A stretch of DNA of 64,000 bases from Leptospira selangorensis (GCF_004769405.1 NZ_RQES01000012.1:186001-250000); one strand, 5' to 3'. Positions 9,579 to 20,000 are shown, counted from the stretch's first letter. The notes: generated from the letters alone by a model not told the origin. Numbers and translations: made by a program.

Positions 9579-10571
9579 ATGCTCTACCAAGCCAACCACA
9601 GAAGTTACAGAAAAAAAGCGAATTACAAACCGTTAGTGTTCTTTTTGATCCTGCTAGGTTTGGCAGGGATCGCATTTTTTTTCAGGCAAGATATCAAAAA
9701 TCTGTTCGCAGGAGATAGACGTTTACTTCTCGAGAAAGAGAGAAAACTACTCCAAGAAGGGATCGTAAAAGGTGAGCCAAAAGAAGGAGAGATCAAAGAA
9801 TTCAAATCTACCGCAAAAGATTTCGTCACTTCTAATCCAAAAGAAGGGATCTCTTACCATTATGCTGCTCTTTCCGGATATTATGAATTTTTACTATTAG
9901 GTTTTAGATTCGATTCCGTCACTCTTTCCAAAATTGCATACACAGGTTTCCAGGAATTTTTAGAACAAGACAGTTCTTACCTTCCTCTTGTAGAAGATTC
10001 ATATAGACAGGCGTTGAGGGCACAAGCAATTGACCCTGAATTCTTAGAATCGACTGACAATCGTTATCTGATAGCGTTCGGAGAATCCATCCGCCAAAAA
10101 TTGAGTCGTTCCGCATTAAATAAACTTCTGATCTCGATAGAGCCTGAAAAATTAAGTCCTGAATTGAAATCGGGTTATGCTTGGACCTGTTTGGTAGGAA
10201 GTGCGCTTTCTGGAAATACCGAGTTCTTGAAAAAAATACTTTCTCAGCCGGATATCTCAGGCTCCCTCCTACTTTCCGCAAGAGAATCGGATTTTTTGAT
10301 CGCATTATCCGAATTCAGAGCTGGCCAATATGTTTCTTCCTTAAATTATTTAAGAAGGGTCAAAAATATAAATGAGGATTTTTTAACCGGAAGTTCCAAA
10401 ATTTTAGAAGCAAGGATTTTTTATTACCAAAACCTTTCTCCTAAAGCGATCGTATTATTAGAAGAATATTATCCGAGCTCGGGCGATAGAAAAGAAGAAG
10501 TTTTAAACCTAGCGAGAGAGATCCTTTCTAAAAACCAAACCCTGAAAACAAAATTGCCCGTAGAGGATTAA
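9579..10571 (+). CDS. Membrane-anchored TPR-like protein (330 aa)
   Basis: A basic N-terminus is followed by one transmembrane helix (about residues 19-36, LVFFLILLGLAGIAFFF). A long helical domain follows, with repeated helix pairs and tyrosine/leucine spacing typical of TPR or SEL1-like folds. It is probably inner-membrane anchored with the helical domain in the periplasm. The lipoprotein gene that follows starts 4 bp after its stop, so the two form an operon. No enzyme motif is visible. Function is unknown. Confidence 0.8.
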   Translation: MLYQANHRSYRKKANYKPLVFFLILLGLAGIAFFFRQDIKNLFAGDRRLLLEKERKLLQEGIVKGEPKEGEIKEFKSTAKDFVTSNPKEGISYHYAALSGYYEFLLLGFRFDSVTLSKIAYTGFQEFLEQDSSYLPLVEDSYRQALRAQAIDPEFLESTDNRYLIAFGESIRQKLSRSALNKLLISIEPEKLSPELKSGYAWTCLVGSALSGNTEFLKKILSQPDISGSLLLSARESDFLIALSEFRAGQYVSSLNYLRRVKNINEDFLTGSSKILEARIFYYQNLSPKAIVLLEEYYPSSGDRKEEVLNLAREILSKNQTLKTKLPVED

Positions 10572-10575
10572 GAAA

Positions 10576-10935
10576 ATGAAATATTCTTTCTCTATTTTAC
10601 TTTTAACTTTTTTAGGATGTGGAATAAAGCCGGTTCCACCTCCCGCAGGACAATTCTGCGAGCCGATGCTTAAAAACACACAATGTGTGTATCTGGACTT
10701 CAGAAACTCTAAGGCGATCTTAGAGGATAAAGAATATCCAATGAAGTCCACAAGTATCTTGAATTTTTCTTATAAAGTGGACGAAGTATTCTACGAAGTA
10801 GAAGTTCTGAATGAAAACCGAGTAAAGATCACGGGCACAAACGGATTCCAAAAAACATTATTAAAATTGAAAGATAAAGACGAGAGAAAGAAAGAATACG
10901 CCAAACTATGGAAGGCAATCAAGGATCTGTTTTAA
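10576..10935 (+). CDS. Small lipoprotein (119 aa)
   Basis: The signal peptide ends in the lipobox TFLGC at about residue 15, followed by a Pro-rich linker (GIKPVPPP). The mature part is mainly beta with a Lys-rich helical tail. A GAGGA Shine-Dalgarno inside the end of the upstream gene precedes the ATG by about 8 nt. It is probably a periplasmic partner of the TPR membrane protein. It is convergent with the toxin gene that follows. No family is recognised. Confidence 0.75.
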   Translation: MKYSFSILLLTFLGCGIKPVPPPAGQFCEPMLKNTQCVYLDFRNSKAILEDKEYPMKSTSILNFSYKVDEVFYEVEVLNENRVKITGTNGFQKTLLKLKDKDERKKEYAKLWKAIKDLF

Positions 10936-11002
10936 TATTAGTCGCTTCGCTTCCTAACACCCGAAATTGAATACTCGTGGATAATCCGGACTTCAAAACG
11001 GG

Positions 11003-11413
11003 CTATATAGAAATTACCTTTAGGTTTCCTTTTTTACCGTATTTAATGATTTCTTTATCTTTAGTAACAAGTTCCGCATTTAGAACTCTCGCAGTTGCTA
11101 CGATGATCCTATCCGCCGGATCTCCGTGAAAGGAATCAGGTAAATTTACACTTTCTACAATTACTTCCGGAGTTAAGTGATGAGGTTGGATCCCGGGAGC
11201 GTTATATGCATCTTGCAACCATCGATTCAAGGTTCCGGAGATTTGGATCCTTTTTTTGGCAACGAGCATTCCCACTTCCCAACCGGATATTTCGGAAACG
11301 AATAACCCTCTATTAGGGATATGCTTATATAATTTCCTAAGAATAGGTTCTTTCTCTATTTTAGGATCTCCTTCCATAAGCCAGATCCATGCATGAGTAT
11401 CCAGAACGATCAT
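11003..11413 (-). CDS. vapC: PIN-domain ribonuclease toxin (VapC family)
   Basis: This 136-residue PIN domain carries the usual acidic metal ligands D5 (LDTHAW), E46 (SGWE), D101 (GDPADR) and D119 (TKDK). VapC toxins are Mg-dependent RNases, often cutting tRNA. The ATG follows the antitoxin stop TAG with no gap, so translation is coupled. The SGWEVG and HGDPADR signatures resemble PIN proteins paired with Phd/YefM antitoxins. This is inference from motif style. Confidence 0.9.
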   Translation of the reverse strand: MIVLDTHAWIWLMEGDPKIEKEPILRKLYKHIPNRGLFVSEISGWEVGMLVAKKRIQISGTLNRWLQDAYNAPGIQPHHLTPEVIVESVNLPDSFHGDPADRIIVATARVLNAELVTKDKEIIKYGKKGNLKVISI

Positions 11414-11644
11414 CTATTTAGAATCCGCATCCCAACGTAATCCTAAACTAGGAACGATATCTTCATTCTCTTGGATCCTTCCTTTTAGATAACCGAATAG
11501 GCGGGCAGCAGTGCTATCCTTGATAGTCACGAGCTTAGCCACAGGTTTTCCATGTTTAGTGATAATCACTTCTTCCTGGGTTTCGTGGACTCTGTCCATT
11601 AGGCTTAGACATTTGGTTTTGAATTCGGCAGCGGAAAGTTGCAT
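11414..11644 (-). CDS. Phd/YefM-family antitoxin
   Basis: The 76-residue product opens with the Phd/YefM DNA-binding pattern (AAEFKTKCLSLMDRVHE, then VIITKHGKPVAKLV). It is expected to bind and neutralise the adjacent PIN toxin and repress its own promoter. A TATAAT-like box lies about 15 bp upstream on the minus strand. The C-terminal tail (residues 50-76) would be the toxin-binding part. The 228 bp between this gene and the cyclase hold its promoter and otherwise nothing I can name. Confidence 0.9.
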   Translation of the reverse strand: MQLSAAEFKTKCLSLMDRVHETQEEVIITKHGKPVAKLVTIKDSTAARLFGYLKGRIQENEDIVPSLGLRWDADSK

Positions 11645-11872
11645 ACTTCTAGAATTATAATATGACCAGTCGTTAGTGTCCAGTTTTTTATTCGAAATTC
11701 CCCGGAATCCTCATTCCACTTGAATTTTAAAAGAATATATGCCCCAGATTTCCCAAACTACTCGAATGAGCGATGTAGACATTCTTCCATTAAATAATTT
11801 CAGAAGTACCGACCGGATCACAAAAAATGCTCGCTGGAATGAGTTTTTTCTCCCCTATTGATTCCTACGCAT

Positions 11873-13915
11873 ATGAGTGATTCACGTCGTAAAACTCGTT
11901 TTTTTATTTTAGCAATTCTTATTTGTTCTCTATTCTTCTCCTGTGCCGAAGCAAAAGGAAAAGAAAGACCCAAGGCGGAAAATGGAATCTTAGATCTAAG
12001 CAATTGGGATTTCGAAAAAGATGGAACAGTAGAATTAAACGGAGACTGGAGATATTATTGGAAGGAACTCATTCCTCCTAAAAATTTCCAAGACGATCTT
12101 GTTTCAGATCCAAGCGGGTTCATTCCTGTTCCTGGTGTATGGAATGGACATCCTTTAAAAGGAGAACCTTTACCTGCAATAGGATACATCACCTATCACC
12201 TAAGATTATACTTACCCGAACATGCTCCCGATCTTGCAATACGAATAGACGACGGCCAAGGTTCTGCATATTCCTTATATTGGAACGGCAAGTTAGTCGC
12301 TTATAATGGGCATCCAGGCCCTTCTCCGGAAGAAGAAAGTCCCGAATATCTTGCTCAAACAAGCTCCGTTTCTCATTCAAAACAAGTGGATCTAGTGATG
12401 CATATTTCGAATCACTACCATAGAAACGGCGGGTTCCAAATGCCGATCTTACTCGGTGACTCTTCCCGAATTTTTGCGGCAAGAGATCGGAACAGAATGA
12501 CTAACGCGTTTTTGGCAGGATCTTTACTCATCATGGGTCTTTATCATATGGGTCTTTTCCTATTTCGCAAAAAAGAAATGGAGATCCTTTGGTTCTCCCT
12601 TACTTGTCTTGCTATCACTTCCAGAGTACTTACCAGCGGAGAAAGATTTATAGGAGAAGCGTTCAGAAATGTTCCTTGGAATATTTTTATACGTGTAGAA
12701 TATCTCTCCTTTTATTTAGGCGTACCTTTTATGGCTATGTTTATGAGGACTTTGTATCCTGCTCAATTCAGGAAAACATCCATGATCGTTATTTTAACAT
12801 TATCACTCCCTCCATGTTTATCGATTATAGTCCTTCCTCCTGCACTTTTCAGTTATACACTCCCTTATTACCAAGCATTGATCGTATTGGGCGGAATATA
12901 TGGTATGATCATGTTGACCATAGCTATATTCAAAGGTTTACAAGGCGCAAAATTAATGTTACTCGGTTTGGGAATATTCTTTGCAGCCGTTTTGAATGAC
13001 TTTATTTTTTACCAATTCCACGTCGGACCTGGGTATCTAACTCCTGCCGGTCTATTCTTATTGACATTTGCAGATGCGGCTTTGTTGGGTAGAAGGATCG
13101 CAACTGCGTTCAATACCAGCGAAGAATTATCAGTCAATCTGGAGAAAAAGGTAGTAGAAAGAACAAAAGAACTAGCGGAAGAAAGAGACCGAACAGATTT
13201 ACTATTATTGAATATTCTTCCTAAACCTGTTGCAGAAGAATTAAAATTAAAAGGATCTGTGACTCCCGTATATTACGAATCTGCAAGCATACTATTTACG
13301 GACTTTGTAGGATTTACTAAAATTGCAGCGGAGATGGTACCAAAAGATCTGGTAGAAGACCTACATAATTGTTTTTCCGAATTCGATTCAATCGTATCAC
13401 GTTTAGGTTTAGAAAAACTCAAAACAATCGGTGATTCTTATATGTGTGCCGGAGGAATTCCTAATACGAACTCTACTCACCCAGTGGACAACTGTTTGGC
13501 CGGTTTAGAATTTCTAAGGTTTATGAATAAGATGGCTGAGTCCAAATCACAAATGGGACTTCAATTCTGGGAATTAAGAGTTGGTGTTCATACTGGACCG
13601 GTGACTTCCGGAGTAATAGGATCCAATAAATTCGCTTATGATGTTTGGGGAGATGCGGTCAATCTTGCGAGTAGAATGGAATCCTCAGGTAAACCGGGGC
13701 ATTTAAATATTTCAGGCTCCACCTACGAACTAGTGAAAGATTTTTTTGTATGCGAGCATAGAGGAAAGGTCCAAGCAAAAGGAAAAGGAGAAGTGGATAT
13801 GTATTTTGTGAATTCTATTCGCCCTGAACTTTCCTTGGACACAAAAGGAATTTCTCCAAACGAAAAATTCGAATCTCTAAGAAACGAATTAAATCTGAAA
13901 TTAAGCGCGGTATGA
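11873..13915 (+). CDS. Adenylate cyclase with 7TMR-DISM-type sensor
   Basis: This makes cyclic nucleotide, probably cAMP, in response to an extracytoplasmic signal. The N-terminus has a signal sequence with a possible lipobox (LFFSC), then a beta-sandwich sensor (about residues 35-205, NGDWRYYWKEL). Seven hydrophobic helices follow (about 215-410), then a short coiled linker and a class III cyclase domain (about 465-640). Metal residues lie in ILFTDFVGFT and LGLEKLKTIGDSYM; the K and D of the latter fit ATP specificity. VWGDAVNLASRMES completes the site. ATG at 11873 is preferred to an in-frame TTG at 11858; neither has a good ribosome site. Confidence 0.92.
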   Translation: MSDSRRKTRFFILAILICSLFFSCAEAKGKERPKAENGILDLSNWDFEKDGTVELNGDWRYYWKELIPPKNFQDDLVSDPSGFIPVPGVWNGHPLKGEPLPAIGYITYHLRLYLPEHAPDLAIRIDDGQGSAYSLYWNGKLVAYNGHPGPSPEEESPEYLAQTSSVSHSKQVDLVMHISNHYHRNGGFQMPILLGDSSRIFAARDRNRMTNAFLAGSLLIMGLYHMGLFLFRKKEMEILWFSLTCLAITSRVLTSGERFIGEAFRNVPWNIFIRVEYLSFYLGVPFMAMFMRTLYPAQFRKTSMIVILTLSLPPCLSIIVLPPALFSYTLPYYQALIVLGGIYGMIMLTIAIFKGLQGAKLMLLGLGIFFAAVLNDFIFYQFHVGPGYLTPAGLFLLTFADAALLGRRIATAFNTSEELSVNLEKKVVERTKELAEERDRTDLLLLNILPKPVAEELKLKGSVTPVYYESASILFTDFVGFTKIAAEMVPKDLVEDLHNCFSEFDSIVSRLGLEKLKTIGDSYMCAGGIPNTNSTHPVDNCLAGLEFLRFMNKMAESKSQMGLQFWELRVGVHTGPVTSGVIGSNKFAYDVWGDAVNLASRMESSGKPGHLNISGSTYELVKDFFVCEHRGKVQAKGKGEVDMYFVNSIRPELSLDTKGISPNEKFESLRNELNLKLSAV

Positions 13916-13951
13916 TCTTCTAAACGAAGTACGAACGGAAAGTTGGAATTA

Positions 13952-14887
13952 TTATCTTCTATAAATACGAGGGAAGATAAAAGTAATTCCGTAAATCATT
14001 CCTTGCGCTTTTACATCTTCAGGAACTCTTCCGAAATTTTGCCCTCTTAAAGCATCCACACAGGATTGGTCCACTAAGGATTGTCCTTGGGAAGAGATTA
14101 GTTTTGTATCGATAACCTGGCCCGCATCGTTTAATAAAAATTGGACTTTTGCTTCCCCAGGTTCTATCGCTTCTCGGATCACTGTTCCAGCGCCGTCACG
14201 ATATCCAAAGTTTCCTCCACCGGGAGGAGAAAAACTTTGCTCAATCTGGCGGAGCATTCTTTTGAAATATTCATAACCCACTAACTTCTTAGTAGGAATA
14301 CTCATAGAAGAACTTCCATCCCAACGAAATAACATATCTTGTTGGAAACGATAATTCATTGGGATTTTTGTCATTCTTCCGGTAGCTGGAGTTTGCTCCG
14401 GAGTTTGTTCATTAGGATTCGTAAATTCTACGGGATCCTGTTTTAGGATAGCGACCTCATATACTTTTTCTTCTTCCGTTTTCTTTTGGGCATTTTGAGG
14501 ACTTGCCTTGGAAGGATTTTTGAAAATATTTCCCATTACGAATTCACGAAAAGGAGAAAGTGTATGAAAACCTTTCTCCTTGGTGATACCACCGGAACCC
14601 GCAGACTCTACATTAGACAATGCCTTGTATTCGTCCTTGATCTTTTTGTCTACGAACTCCTGCTCTAATAGGACTTCGTAAATTTTTTCTCGTTCCGCTC
14701 TTTCTTTTACCTGAACGATCGGGTCTTCTCCCAAGATCTTAAATAGAATATTGCGTGTGAATAAGTGAGCTACTAAGAATGAAGCGAATGCAAATACGAA
14801 AAAAGCAGCGAATAGAAGGCGACGATCGTCTTCTCCTAAATCTCCTGTATTATCTATTTCACTTTTAAAAAAGGCCGGGAGCCGCAT
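13952..14887 (-). CDS. TonB-like energy-transducer protein
   Basis: One N-terminal transmembrane helix (about residues 27-48, [18 protein letters not shown]) is followed by a long charged, flexible region. The C-terminal domain (about 240-311) has the TonB fold pattern: [21 protein letters not shown], then the conserved [11 protein letters not shown] and FGRVP. It would span the periplasm and couple inner-membrane energy to outer-membrane receptors or act structurally. No ExbBD genes are nearby. It is the last gene of the htrA-ruvB run and overlaps the ruvB end by 23 bp. Confidence 0.75.
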   Translation of the reverse strand: MRLPAFFKSEIDNTGDLGEDDRRLLFAAFFVFAFASFLVAHLFTRNILFKILGEDPIVQVKERAEREKIYEVLLEQEFVDKKIKDEYKALSNVESAGSGGITKEKGFHTLSPFREFVMGNIFKNPSKASPQNAQKKTEEEKVYEVAILKQDPVEFTNPNEQTPEQTPATGRMTKIPMNYRFQQDMLFRWDGSSSMSIPTKKLVGYEYFKRMLRQIEQSFSPPGGGNFGYRDGAGTVIREAIEPGEAKVQFLLNDAGQVIDTKLISSQGQSLVDQSCVDALRGQNFGRVPEDVKAQGMIYGITFIFPRIYRR

Positions 14888-15896
14888 CTTCTTCTATTCT
14901 TTTGCCGAAAGCCGGAGGGACTCTGTCCATCAGCTTATAAGCCTTCTCCGTGGCTACTCTACCGGAAGAGGTTCTATTGATCAAGCCAACTCTTACCATG
15001 TAGGATTCGTAATGGTCTTCCAGAGTCCTTTCTTCCTCTCCGATTACTGCGGCGATCGGTTTTAGACCAACAGGGCCACCCTTGTACCTATCGATCATAC
15101 ATTCCAAAATCTGGCGATCCATTCTATCCAGGCCCAATTCGTCTATCCCCAGGCGGAAAAAAGCCTCTTCGCAGGCGGGGATTCGGATCTGTTTTTCTCC
15201 TTTTACCTCTGCAAAGTCCCTTACTCTTTTGAGTAAATGGTTCGCGATCCTTGGAGTTTTTCGGGACCTTCTTCCTATCTCGAATGCGGCGTTCTCTTCT
15301 ATCTCGTAACCCAAGATCTTGGAAGATCGAAGGACGATATCTTTCATTTCAGCATCGTCGTAATATTCCAAACGGAAATGGATACCGAATCTACTCTTGA
15401 GTGGATCAGAGATGAGTCCGCTCCGAGTGGTGGCGCCGATCAAAGTGAATGGTTTTAATTTGATCTGAATGGTCTGAGCTGTGATCCCCTCTCCCACAAG
15501 AAGATCGATCATGAAATTTTCCATCGCAGGATATAGGATCTCTTCTACCTTGCGGCCTAAGGAATGAATTTCATCTATAAATAATATATCTCTCTCTTCC
15601 AGATCGGTGAGTAATTTTGCGAGGTCTGCTCCTCTAGTCAAAACAGGAGCGGAAGTTACTACGATCCTAGTGCCAAGTTCTTGGGAAATGATACCGGCAA
15701 GTGTAGTCTTGCCAAGACCAGGAGGCCCTGATAAAAGTACATGATCCAGGGCCTGGCCTCTTTTTTTAGCGGCGCCTACAAAAACACCTAGATTGGACAG
15801 GATCTCTTTTTGTCCTATAAACTCGGAGAATAAGGAGGGACGAAGAGATATCTCATCGTCAAATTTATCCTCCGGATTTAAGGTATGTCCTGCCAA
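14865..15896 (-). CDS. ruvB: Holliday junction branch-migration ATPase RuvB
   Basis: RuvB is the AAA+ motor that drives branch migration with RuvA. The product is 343 residues, the usual length. It has Walker A GPPGLGKT (57-64), Walker B LFIDEIH (105-111), sensor [13 protein letters not shown] and the C-terminal winged helix with LNxT-like [13 protein letters not shown]. The start codon is TTG at 15896, which yields MAGHTLNP, because a stop lies just upstream in frame. It begins 9 bp after htrA. ruvA is not in the window. Confidence 0.97.
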   Translation of the reverse strand: MAGHTLNPEDKFDDEISLRPSLFSEFIGQKEILSNLGVFVGAAKKRGQALDHVLLSGPPGLGKTTLAGIISQELGTRIVVTSAPVLTRGADLAKLLTDLEERDILFIDEIHSLGRKVEEILYPAMENFMIDLLVGEGITAQTIQIKLKPFTLIGATTRSGLISDPLKSRFGIHFRLEYYDDAEMKDIVLRSSKILGYEIEENAAFEIGRRSRKTPRIANHLLKRVRDFAEVKGEKQIRIPACEEAFFRLGIDELGLDRMDRQILECMIDRYKGGPVGLKPIAAVIGEEERTLEDHYESYMVRVGLINRTSSGRVATEKAYKLMDRVPPAFGKRIEEDAAPGLF

Positions 15897-15905
15897 AAGA
15901 TTTAT

Positions 15906-17045
15906 TCACTCCGCCAGCTTGACTGAAATTTTTAAGATCTGGCCTTTTCTAAATACGACAATCGAAACACGTTGTCCTACTTTAGAAGCTCTGATCTTAG
16001 AAACCACATCGTTTGCGTTCTTGATCTTTGTTCCGTCTATTTCCAGGATCACGTCTTCTACATCGATACCTGCTTCGGCGGCAGCGCTACCGTTCTGTAC
16101 CTGGCGAACGAATGCACCTTCCGGTCCGGAAAGTTTGAGTTCTTTTGCGGTTTCTTCGGTAAGATCATCCAACGCGACACCTAAGCGAGCACGTTTGACT
16201 TTTCCACCGGATTTTAATTCTTCTACGATTGCCTTAGCTTCATTGATTGGAATAGCAAAACCTAGACCGATAGATCCACCACTTGGAGAAACGATCATAC
16301 GGTTGATACCTACCACTCTTCCATTAATATCGAGAAGTGGTCCTCCTGAATTTCCTTGGTTGATCGCAGCATCCGTCTGGATATAATGAACTCCAGAATT
16401 ATCGATTCCACCTCTTCCTACTTTGGAAATTACTCCTACAGTCATGGATTGTTCCAAACCGAATGGAGCACCGATCGCGATCGCCCAGTCTCCCACTTTC
16501 ACGGCAGAAGAATCTCCTATCTCAATCGGCTGAAGATCTTGGTTCGCTTCTACCTTTAAAAGGGCAACGTCGATCATCGGGTCTGTTCCGATCAACTTAG
16601 CGGAAACAGGCTCTTTAACATTCTTAAAAACTACTTTAAATTTATCGAAATTACGAACTACGTGATCGTTGGTGAGAATATATCCTTCTTTATTGAGGAT
16701 AAAACCGGAACCAAGTCCGCTCACTTTTCTTTTTTGATTTCTTACTCTACCTTGAGGTCCGTAAAAGAATTCTTGGAATGGATCATTGTATTGAGGAACG
16801 TTTACTGTTCCTTCGGTTGCGATTAAAACAACACTTGGAGAAACGTTTTCATAAACTTCTTCAAATGCTTTTTGGATGGAGACTGCTGCTTTCGCAGATG
16901 CACTTGGCTCTCTATCTGATTTTGCATTTAGAAATAATGCACTGTCATTTCCTGTTCCGCAATACAAGATCGGAGAGAGGATCACTCCGGCCATTACGGA
17001 TATGCCTATCACCAGGAAATTTTTGAATCTGTCGGTTTTTTTCAT
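15906..17045 (-). CDS. degP: HtrA/DegP-family periplasmic serine protease
   Basis: This trypsin-fold quality-control protease acts in the periplasm. The preferred start (17045) has an AGGACAGG ribosome site and gives 379 residues; a longer GTG frame exists to 17108. One N-terminal membrane segment is followed by the catalytic triad H128 (TNDHVV), D159 (DPMID) and S233 (GNSGGP). A single PDZ domain follows (about 280-375, [11 protein letters not shown] then [17 protein letters not shown]). One PDZ makes it DegS-like in architecture. Divergent from tmk. Confidence 0.93.
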   Translation of the reverse strand: MKKTDRFKNFLVIGISVMAGVILSPILYCGTGNDSALFLNAKSDREPSASAKAAVSIQKAFEEVYENVSPSVVLIATEGTVNVPQYNDPFQEFFYGPQGRVRNQKRKVSGLGSGFILNKEGYILTNDHVVRNFDKFKVVFKNVKEPVSAKLIGTDPMIDVALLKVEANQDLQPIEIGDSSAVKVGDWAIAIGAPFGLEQSMTVGVISKVGRGGIDNSGVHYIQTDAAINQGNSGGPLLDINGRVVGINRMIVSPSGGSIGLGFAIPINEAKAIVEELKSGGKVKRARLGVALDDLTEETAKELKLSGPEGAFVRQVQNGSAAAEAGIDVEDVILEIDGTKIKNANDVVSKIRASKVGQRVSIVVFRKGQILKISVKLAE

Positions 17046-17138
17046 GGATTCCTGTCCTCGGGAATGGGATTCCGGTAGATGAGCTTTCAGCATTCGAAGC
17101 AAAACCACTCATGTCAAGTGGCTTTCGAATCCAAACGC

Positions 17139-17732
17139 ATGGCACAAATACCAGGATTTTACGTTTTTGAAGGTTTAGACGGAAGTGGCAAAAGTACCCT
17201 ATCTGTCCGAGTCTTAGACCTTCTTACCTCCAAACATGTTCCAGCAATTTGTTTTGCGGAACCAACTCGGTACGAATCCGGGCTTTATCTTAGAAAATTT
17301 TTAAGCGGAGAAATTGAACTTTCTCCAGAAAACCAAATCAAAGCATTTTTAGAAGACAGAGAAGTTTCGCTCAGCCGAAATATCCTACCTTCACTCTCCC
17401 AAAAAAAGATCGTGCTACTCGATCGATATATGTATTCCACTGCGGCTTATCAATCTGGGGAATTTTTCTCAGCAAAAGAGATCCTGAAAAAGAATTTAGA
17501 CAGAGGATTTCCTGAACCCGAAAAAGTTTTTTATCTGGAAATACAACCGGAAGAAGCTTTAGCGAGATTGAAGGGAAGAGACACTACTAAAGATAGATTT
17601 GAAACGATCAGCGCTTTGACTAAGATCAAAAAGGCTTACGAAGAAATTCTTCCGGAGAATACCATCCGTTTAGATGCAAAACTCCCCACGGAAGAATTAT
17701 TAAAACTAGTAACCGAAAAAATCTCTTATTGA
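17139..17732 (+). CDS. tmk: Thymidylate kinase
   Basis: Tmk phosphorylates dTMP to dTDP for DNA synthesis. P-loop FEGLDGSGKST lies at residues 10-20, with EPTRYESG, the DRYMYSTAAYQ base-recognition segment, and an LID-like region (RLKGRDTTKDRFE). It is 197 residues from the ATG at 17139, which fits families that begin a few residues before the P-loop strand. An in-frame upstream ATG at 17079 would overlap htrA's promoter region and is less likely. The 3' end overlaps the convergent gene by 7 bp. Confidence 0.93.
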   Translation: MAQIPGFYVFEGLDGSGKSTLSVRVLDLLTSKHVPAICFAEPTRYESGLYLRKFLSGEIELSPENQIKAFLEDREVSLSRNILPSLSQKKIVLLDRYMYSTAAYQSGEFFSAKEILKKNLDRGFPEPEKVFYLEIQPEEALARLKGRDTTKDRFETISALTKIKKAYEEILPENTIRLDAKLPTEELLKLVTEKISY

Positions 17733-18070
17733 ACCAAGGATTGTTGCAGAGTTTTTAAGGTCTCTTCATGGATAGAAGCTTCCTTGTCCAGTTGAGCTGC
17801 AAGTTCTACTAACTTCTTTTTACGAGCTTGAGAAGAATGATGTTTTGGTTCTGTGGAAGCAAGTTCTCTCAAATGGGTTGCTTCATTTCTTTTCTTTTTG
17901 GAAAGATTGACCAGGTATTTTTGGAACGCTTCTTTTTGCTCTGCGGTGGATAAACTTTCCACCAATGCCTTTTCGATCAGTTTTGTTTCTTCTTCTGCGG
18001 AGAAGGAAGAAAGTGCAAATGGAAATAGGGACAGAATTGAAATTAGTCCGACAAGTGATTGGATCTTCAT
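17726..18070 (-). CDS. Small exported helical protein (114 aa)
   Basis: A signal peptide (residues 1-24, cleavage likely after SSFSA) precedes an all-helical, Lys/Glu-rich domain with heptad-like leucines. A periplasmic coiled-coil protein is likely. It lies about 110 bp downstream of the Omp85-type barrel gene on the same strand, so a Skp-like helper of the barrel is conceivable but unsupported by motif. No family recognised. Confidence 0.65.
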   Translation of the reverse strand: MKIQSLVGLISILSLFPFALSSFSAEEETKLIEKALVESLSTAEQKEAFQKYLVNLSKKKRNEATHLRELASTEPKHHSSQARKKKLVELAAQLDKEASIHEETLKTLQQSLVQ

Positions 18071-18179
18071 CTTGACTCTCTTTGATAGTTCTAAGGCCGA
18101 TTTGTATTTTTGGTCCGGCCGAACTCAAGTGTTTATAAGATACAAATCCTGAACAGCAAATTTCTATACGCCGAGATTC

Positions 18180-19622
18180 TTAGAAAATCTGGCCTATATC
18201 GATGAATAATTGAGAATCTTCTCTGGACTTAGCATAATCTATCAAGATAACCGTGGCCTGGTTCCAAATAATTCGAAGGCCCGTGCCGTAAGAAAATTTA
18301 TAACCTTGTGTGCTTATATCATGATATCCGTTCCATACTCTACCAAAATCATAAAATGGAACAAGACTCAAAGTAACCAACTGATCCCAAAATTTGAATG
18401 CTCCGAATCTCCAACGTATCTCTAAATTTCCGAAACCGATCATAGGAGCGATAAATCTTTCCTGTCTATAACCTCTTAGAGTTTGAAGACCACCCAATCC
18501 GTTGATCGGCCCATCAATGGACCACATATAACGATATTCTGAAAAAGGAACCTCACCTTTTGAATAATGAAGTCCCGCTCTTCCTGCCACCACAAGCTCT
18601 TCGAAAAGTTTCGGGAAAGGCATATAGAAAAATTTACCTTGGGTAAAAAACTTCTCAAACTCGAAATCCGAACCGGCACGTTTGGAAGAAGAAGAATAAT
18701 TCATCTCTAATAAAACACCGGAATCAGGATCCGGTTCGAAATCTCTAGTATCGTAAGCAAGTCCTATATGGATATAATTTACATTTCCACCGTGATAACC
18801 ATTAATAAGACCTGCTTGGTAATCTTTGGTAAGTTTAGATATTCCGTTCGGATAAGAAGAACCCCAACCAGTGGAAGGATCCCTCGCTACAGAATAATAA
18901 TCTCCATTGGTAGCAATCCTTCCATTCGGATAATCATAAGTTCGGATCACGTTTTGGGAAAACTCAGGAGCAATGATCCAGCGGAAAGCTCCCCAGAAAG
19001 TTTTATCGACCGAGAATGTAGCGGTAGAAGAACGAAATTCGTATGTATTATATAAAACATTACTTTCATACGGATATACGGATCCGGGAGAAGAAGGTCT
19101 GCGATAGGAAAGAGCATCTTCAAGATCGGAAAAACTTCCGCCATTTTTCAATTGGCCTGTAGGCTGATTCCTATCTCTATACTGAATTTCGCGTAACGTA
19201 TCGGTTCCGATCCCGAAATACTGAGAGTTCTTATTTGTGCTATAAGAAACACTTGTCTTTAATCTATAGGCGGTGTCGAAAAGAAACGGACTATCAAAAG
19301 TAAACTCATAGTAGTCCGCACCTTTCGTAGTCTTGTATGCTTGAGCACCGAATCTATATTTGTAAGGTTGGAATTCAAAATAAGGATCGGAACGATTTCC
19401 ATTCTGGTATAAAAATCCTCTGGCACCGTAACCTTGTCCTCTTACAGGATCTTCTGAAAAAACAGGAAGGCCGGTCGCATACCAACCGCTTCTTTTTTCC
19501 TCCAGCTCTTGTTTAGAGAGACGTTTGGATTCGTTTAGGTCGATTGCAACCTTCTCCCCTTCCGAAAAAATCGAAACAGGGATCAAGATACAGGCTAGAA
19601 AAAAATGCCGAAGAGAAAACAT
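18180..19622 (-). CDS. Omp85/BamA-type outer-membrane beta-barrel protein
   Basis: A signal peptide (FLACILIPVSIFS) is followed by a short linker and a barrel with alternating aromatic strands. The LRGYRQERF motif near residue 390 matches the VRGF/Y turn in strand-barrel loops of Omp85 (surface antigen D15) proteins. The chain ends in FIDIGQIF with a C-terminal Phe. No POTRA domains are seen before the barrel. It is therefore a short surface-antigen-type member rather than BamA itself. The ATG at 19622 is preferred over an in-frame codon 18 nt upstream. Confidence 0.8.
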   Translation of the reverse strand: MFSLRHFFLACILIPVSIFSEGEKVAIDLNESKRLSKQELEEKRSGWYATGLPVFSEDPVRGQGYGARGFLYQNGNRSDPYFEFQPYKYRFGAQAYKTTKGADYYEFTFDSPFLFDTAYRLKTSVSYSTNKNSQYFGIGTDTLREIQYRDRNQPTGQLKNGGSFSDLEDALSYRRPSSPGSVYPYESNVLYNTYEFRSSTATFSVDKTFWGAFRWIIAPEFSQNVIRTYDYPNGRIATNGDYYSVARDPSTGWGSSYPNGISKLTKDYQAGLINGYHGGNVNYIHIGLAYDTRDFEPDPDSGVLLEMNYSSSSKRAGSDFEFEKFFTQGKFFYMPFPKLFEELVVAGRAGLHYSKGEVPFSEYRYMWSIDGPINGLGGLQTLRGYRQERFIAPMIGFGNLEIRWRFGAFKFWDQLVTLSLVPFYDFGRVWNGYHDISTQGYKFSYGTGLRIIWNQATVILIDYAKSREDSQLFIDIGQIF

Positions 19623-19763
19623 GCAACCGCCTATGGGCAAGTTGAATAAGAGCAGTAAAATGTAAGCTAAAAACCTCTAAAACTTTCCAGGCATTTGGGT
19701 AAAAACCGACTTCCAGGAATCAGATTGACTGCACGGGCAATTCTCAAAAACTCACCTACATAA

Positions 19764-19835
<72 letters not shown>

Positions 19836-19881
19836 AAATCCCAAACTTACAAATCAAGGGACTCGAAGCGAAAGCTGGAAA

Positions 19882-20000
19882 GCGATCTTAGCGACCCATA
19901 GGGAGCGTGAAAAGATCGCGAGCGAAACACAGGATGTGTTGAGCCCAGCTTGAGACGCCCCAGAGCTTAGTTGGCCAGGATGGACAACTGCGTCGGGGCG
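19882..20000 (+). other. Highly structured non-coding stretch after tRNA-Arg
   Basis: Nested inverted repeats cover this stretch: GCGATCTT/AAGATCGC (19882-19889, 19912-19919), AACACA-GGA-TGTGTT (19926-19940) and CGCCCC/GGGGCG (19956-19961, 19995-20000), with GTTG/CAAC inside. GC is higher than the surroundings. A small RNA, an integration remnant or a REP-like repeat is possible. No convincing gene lies here. Confidence 0.5.
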
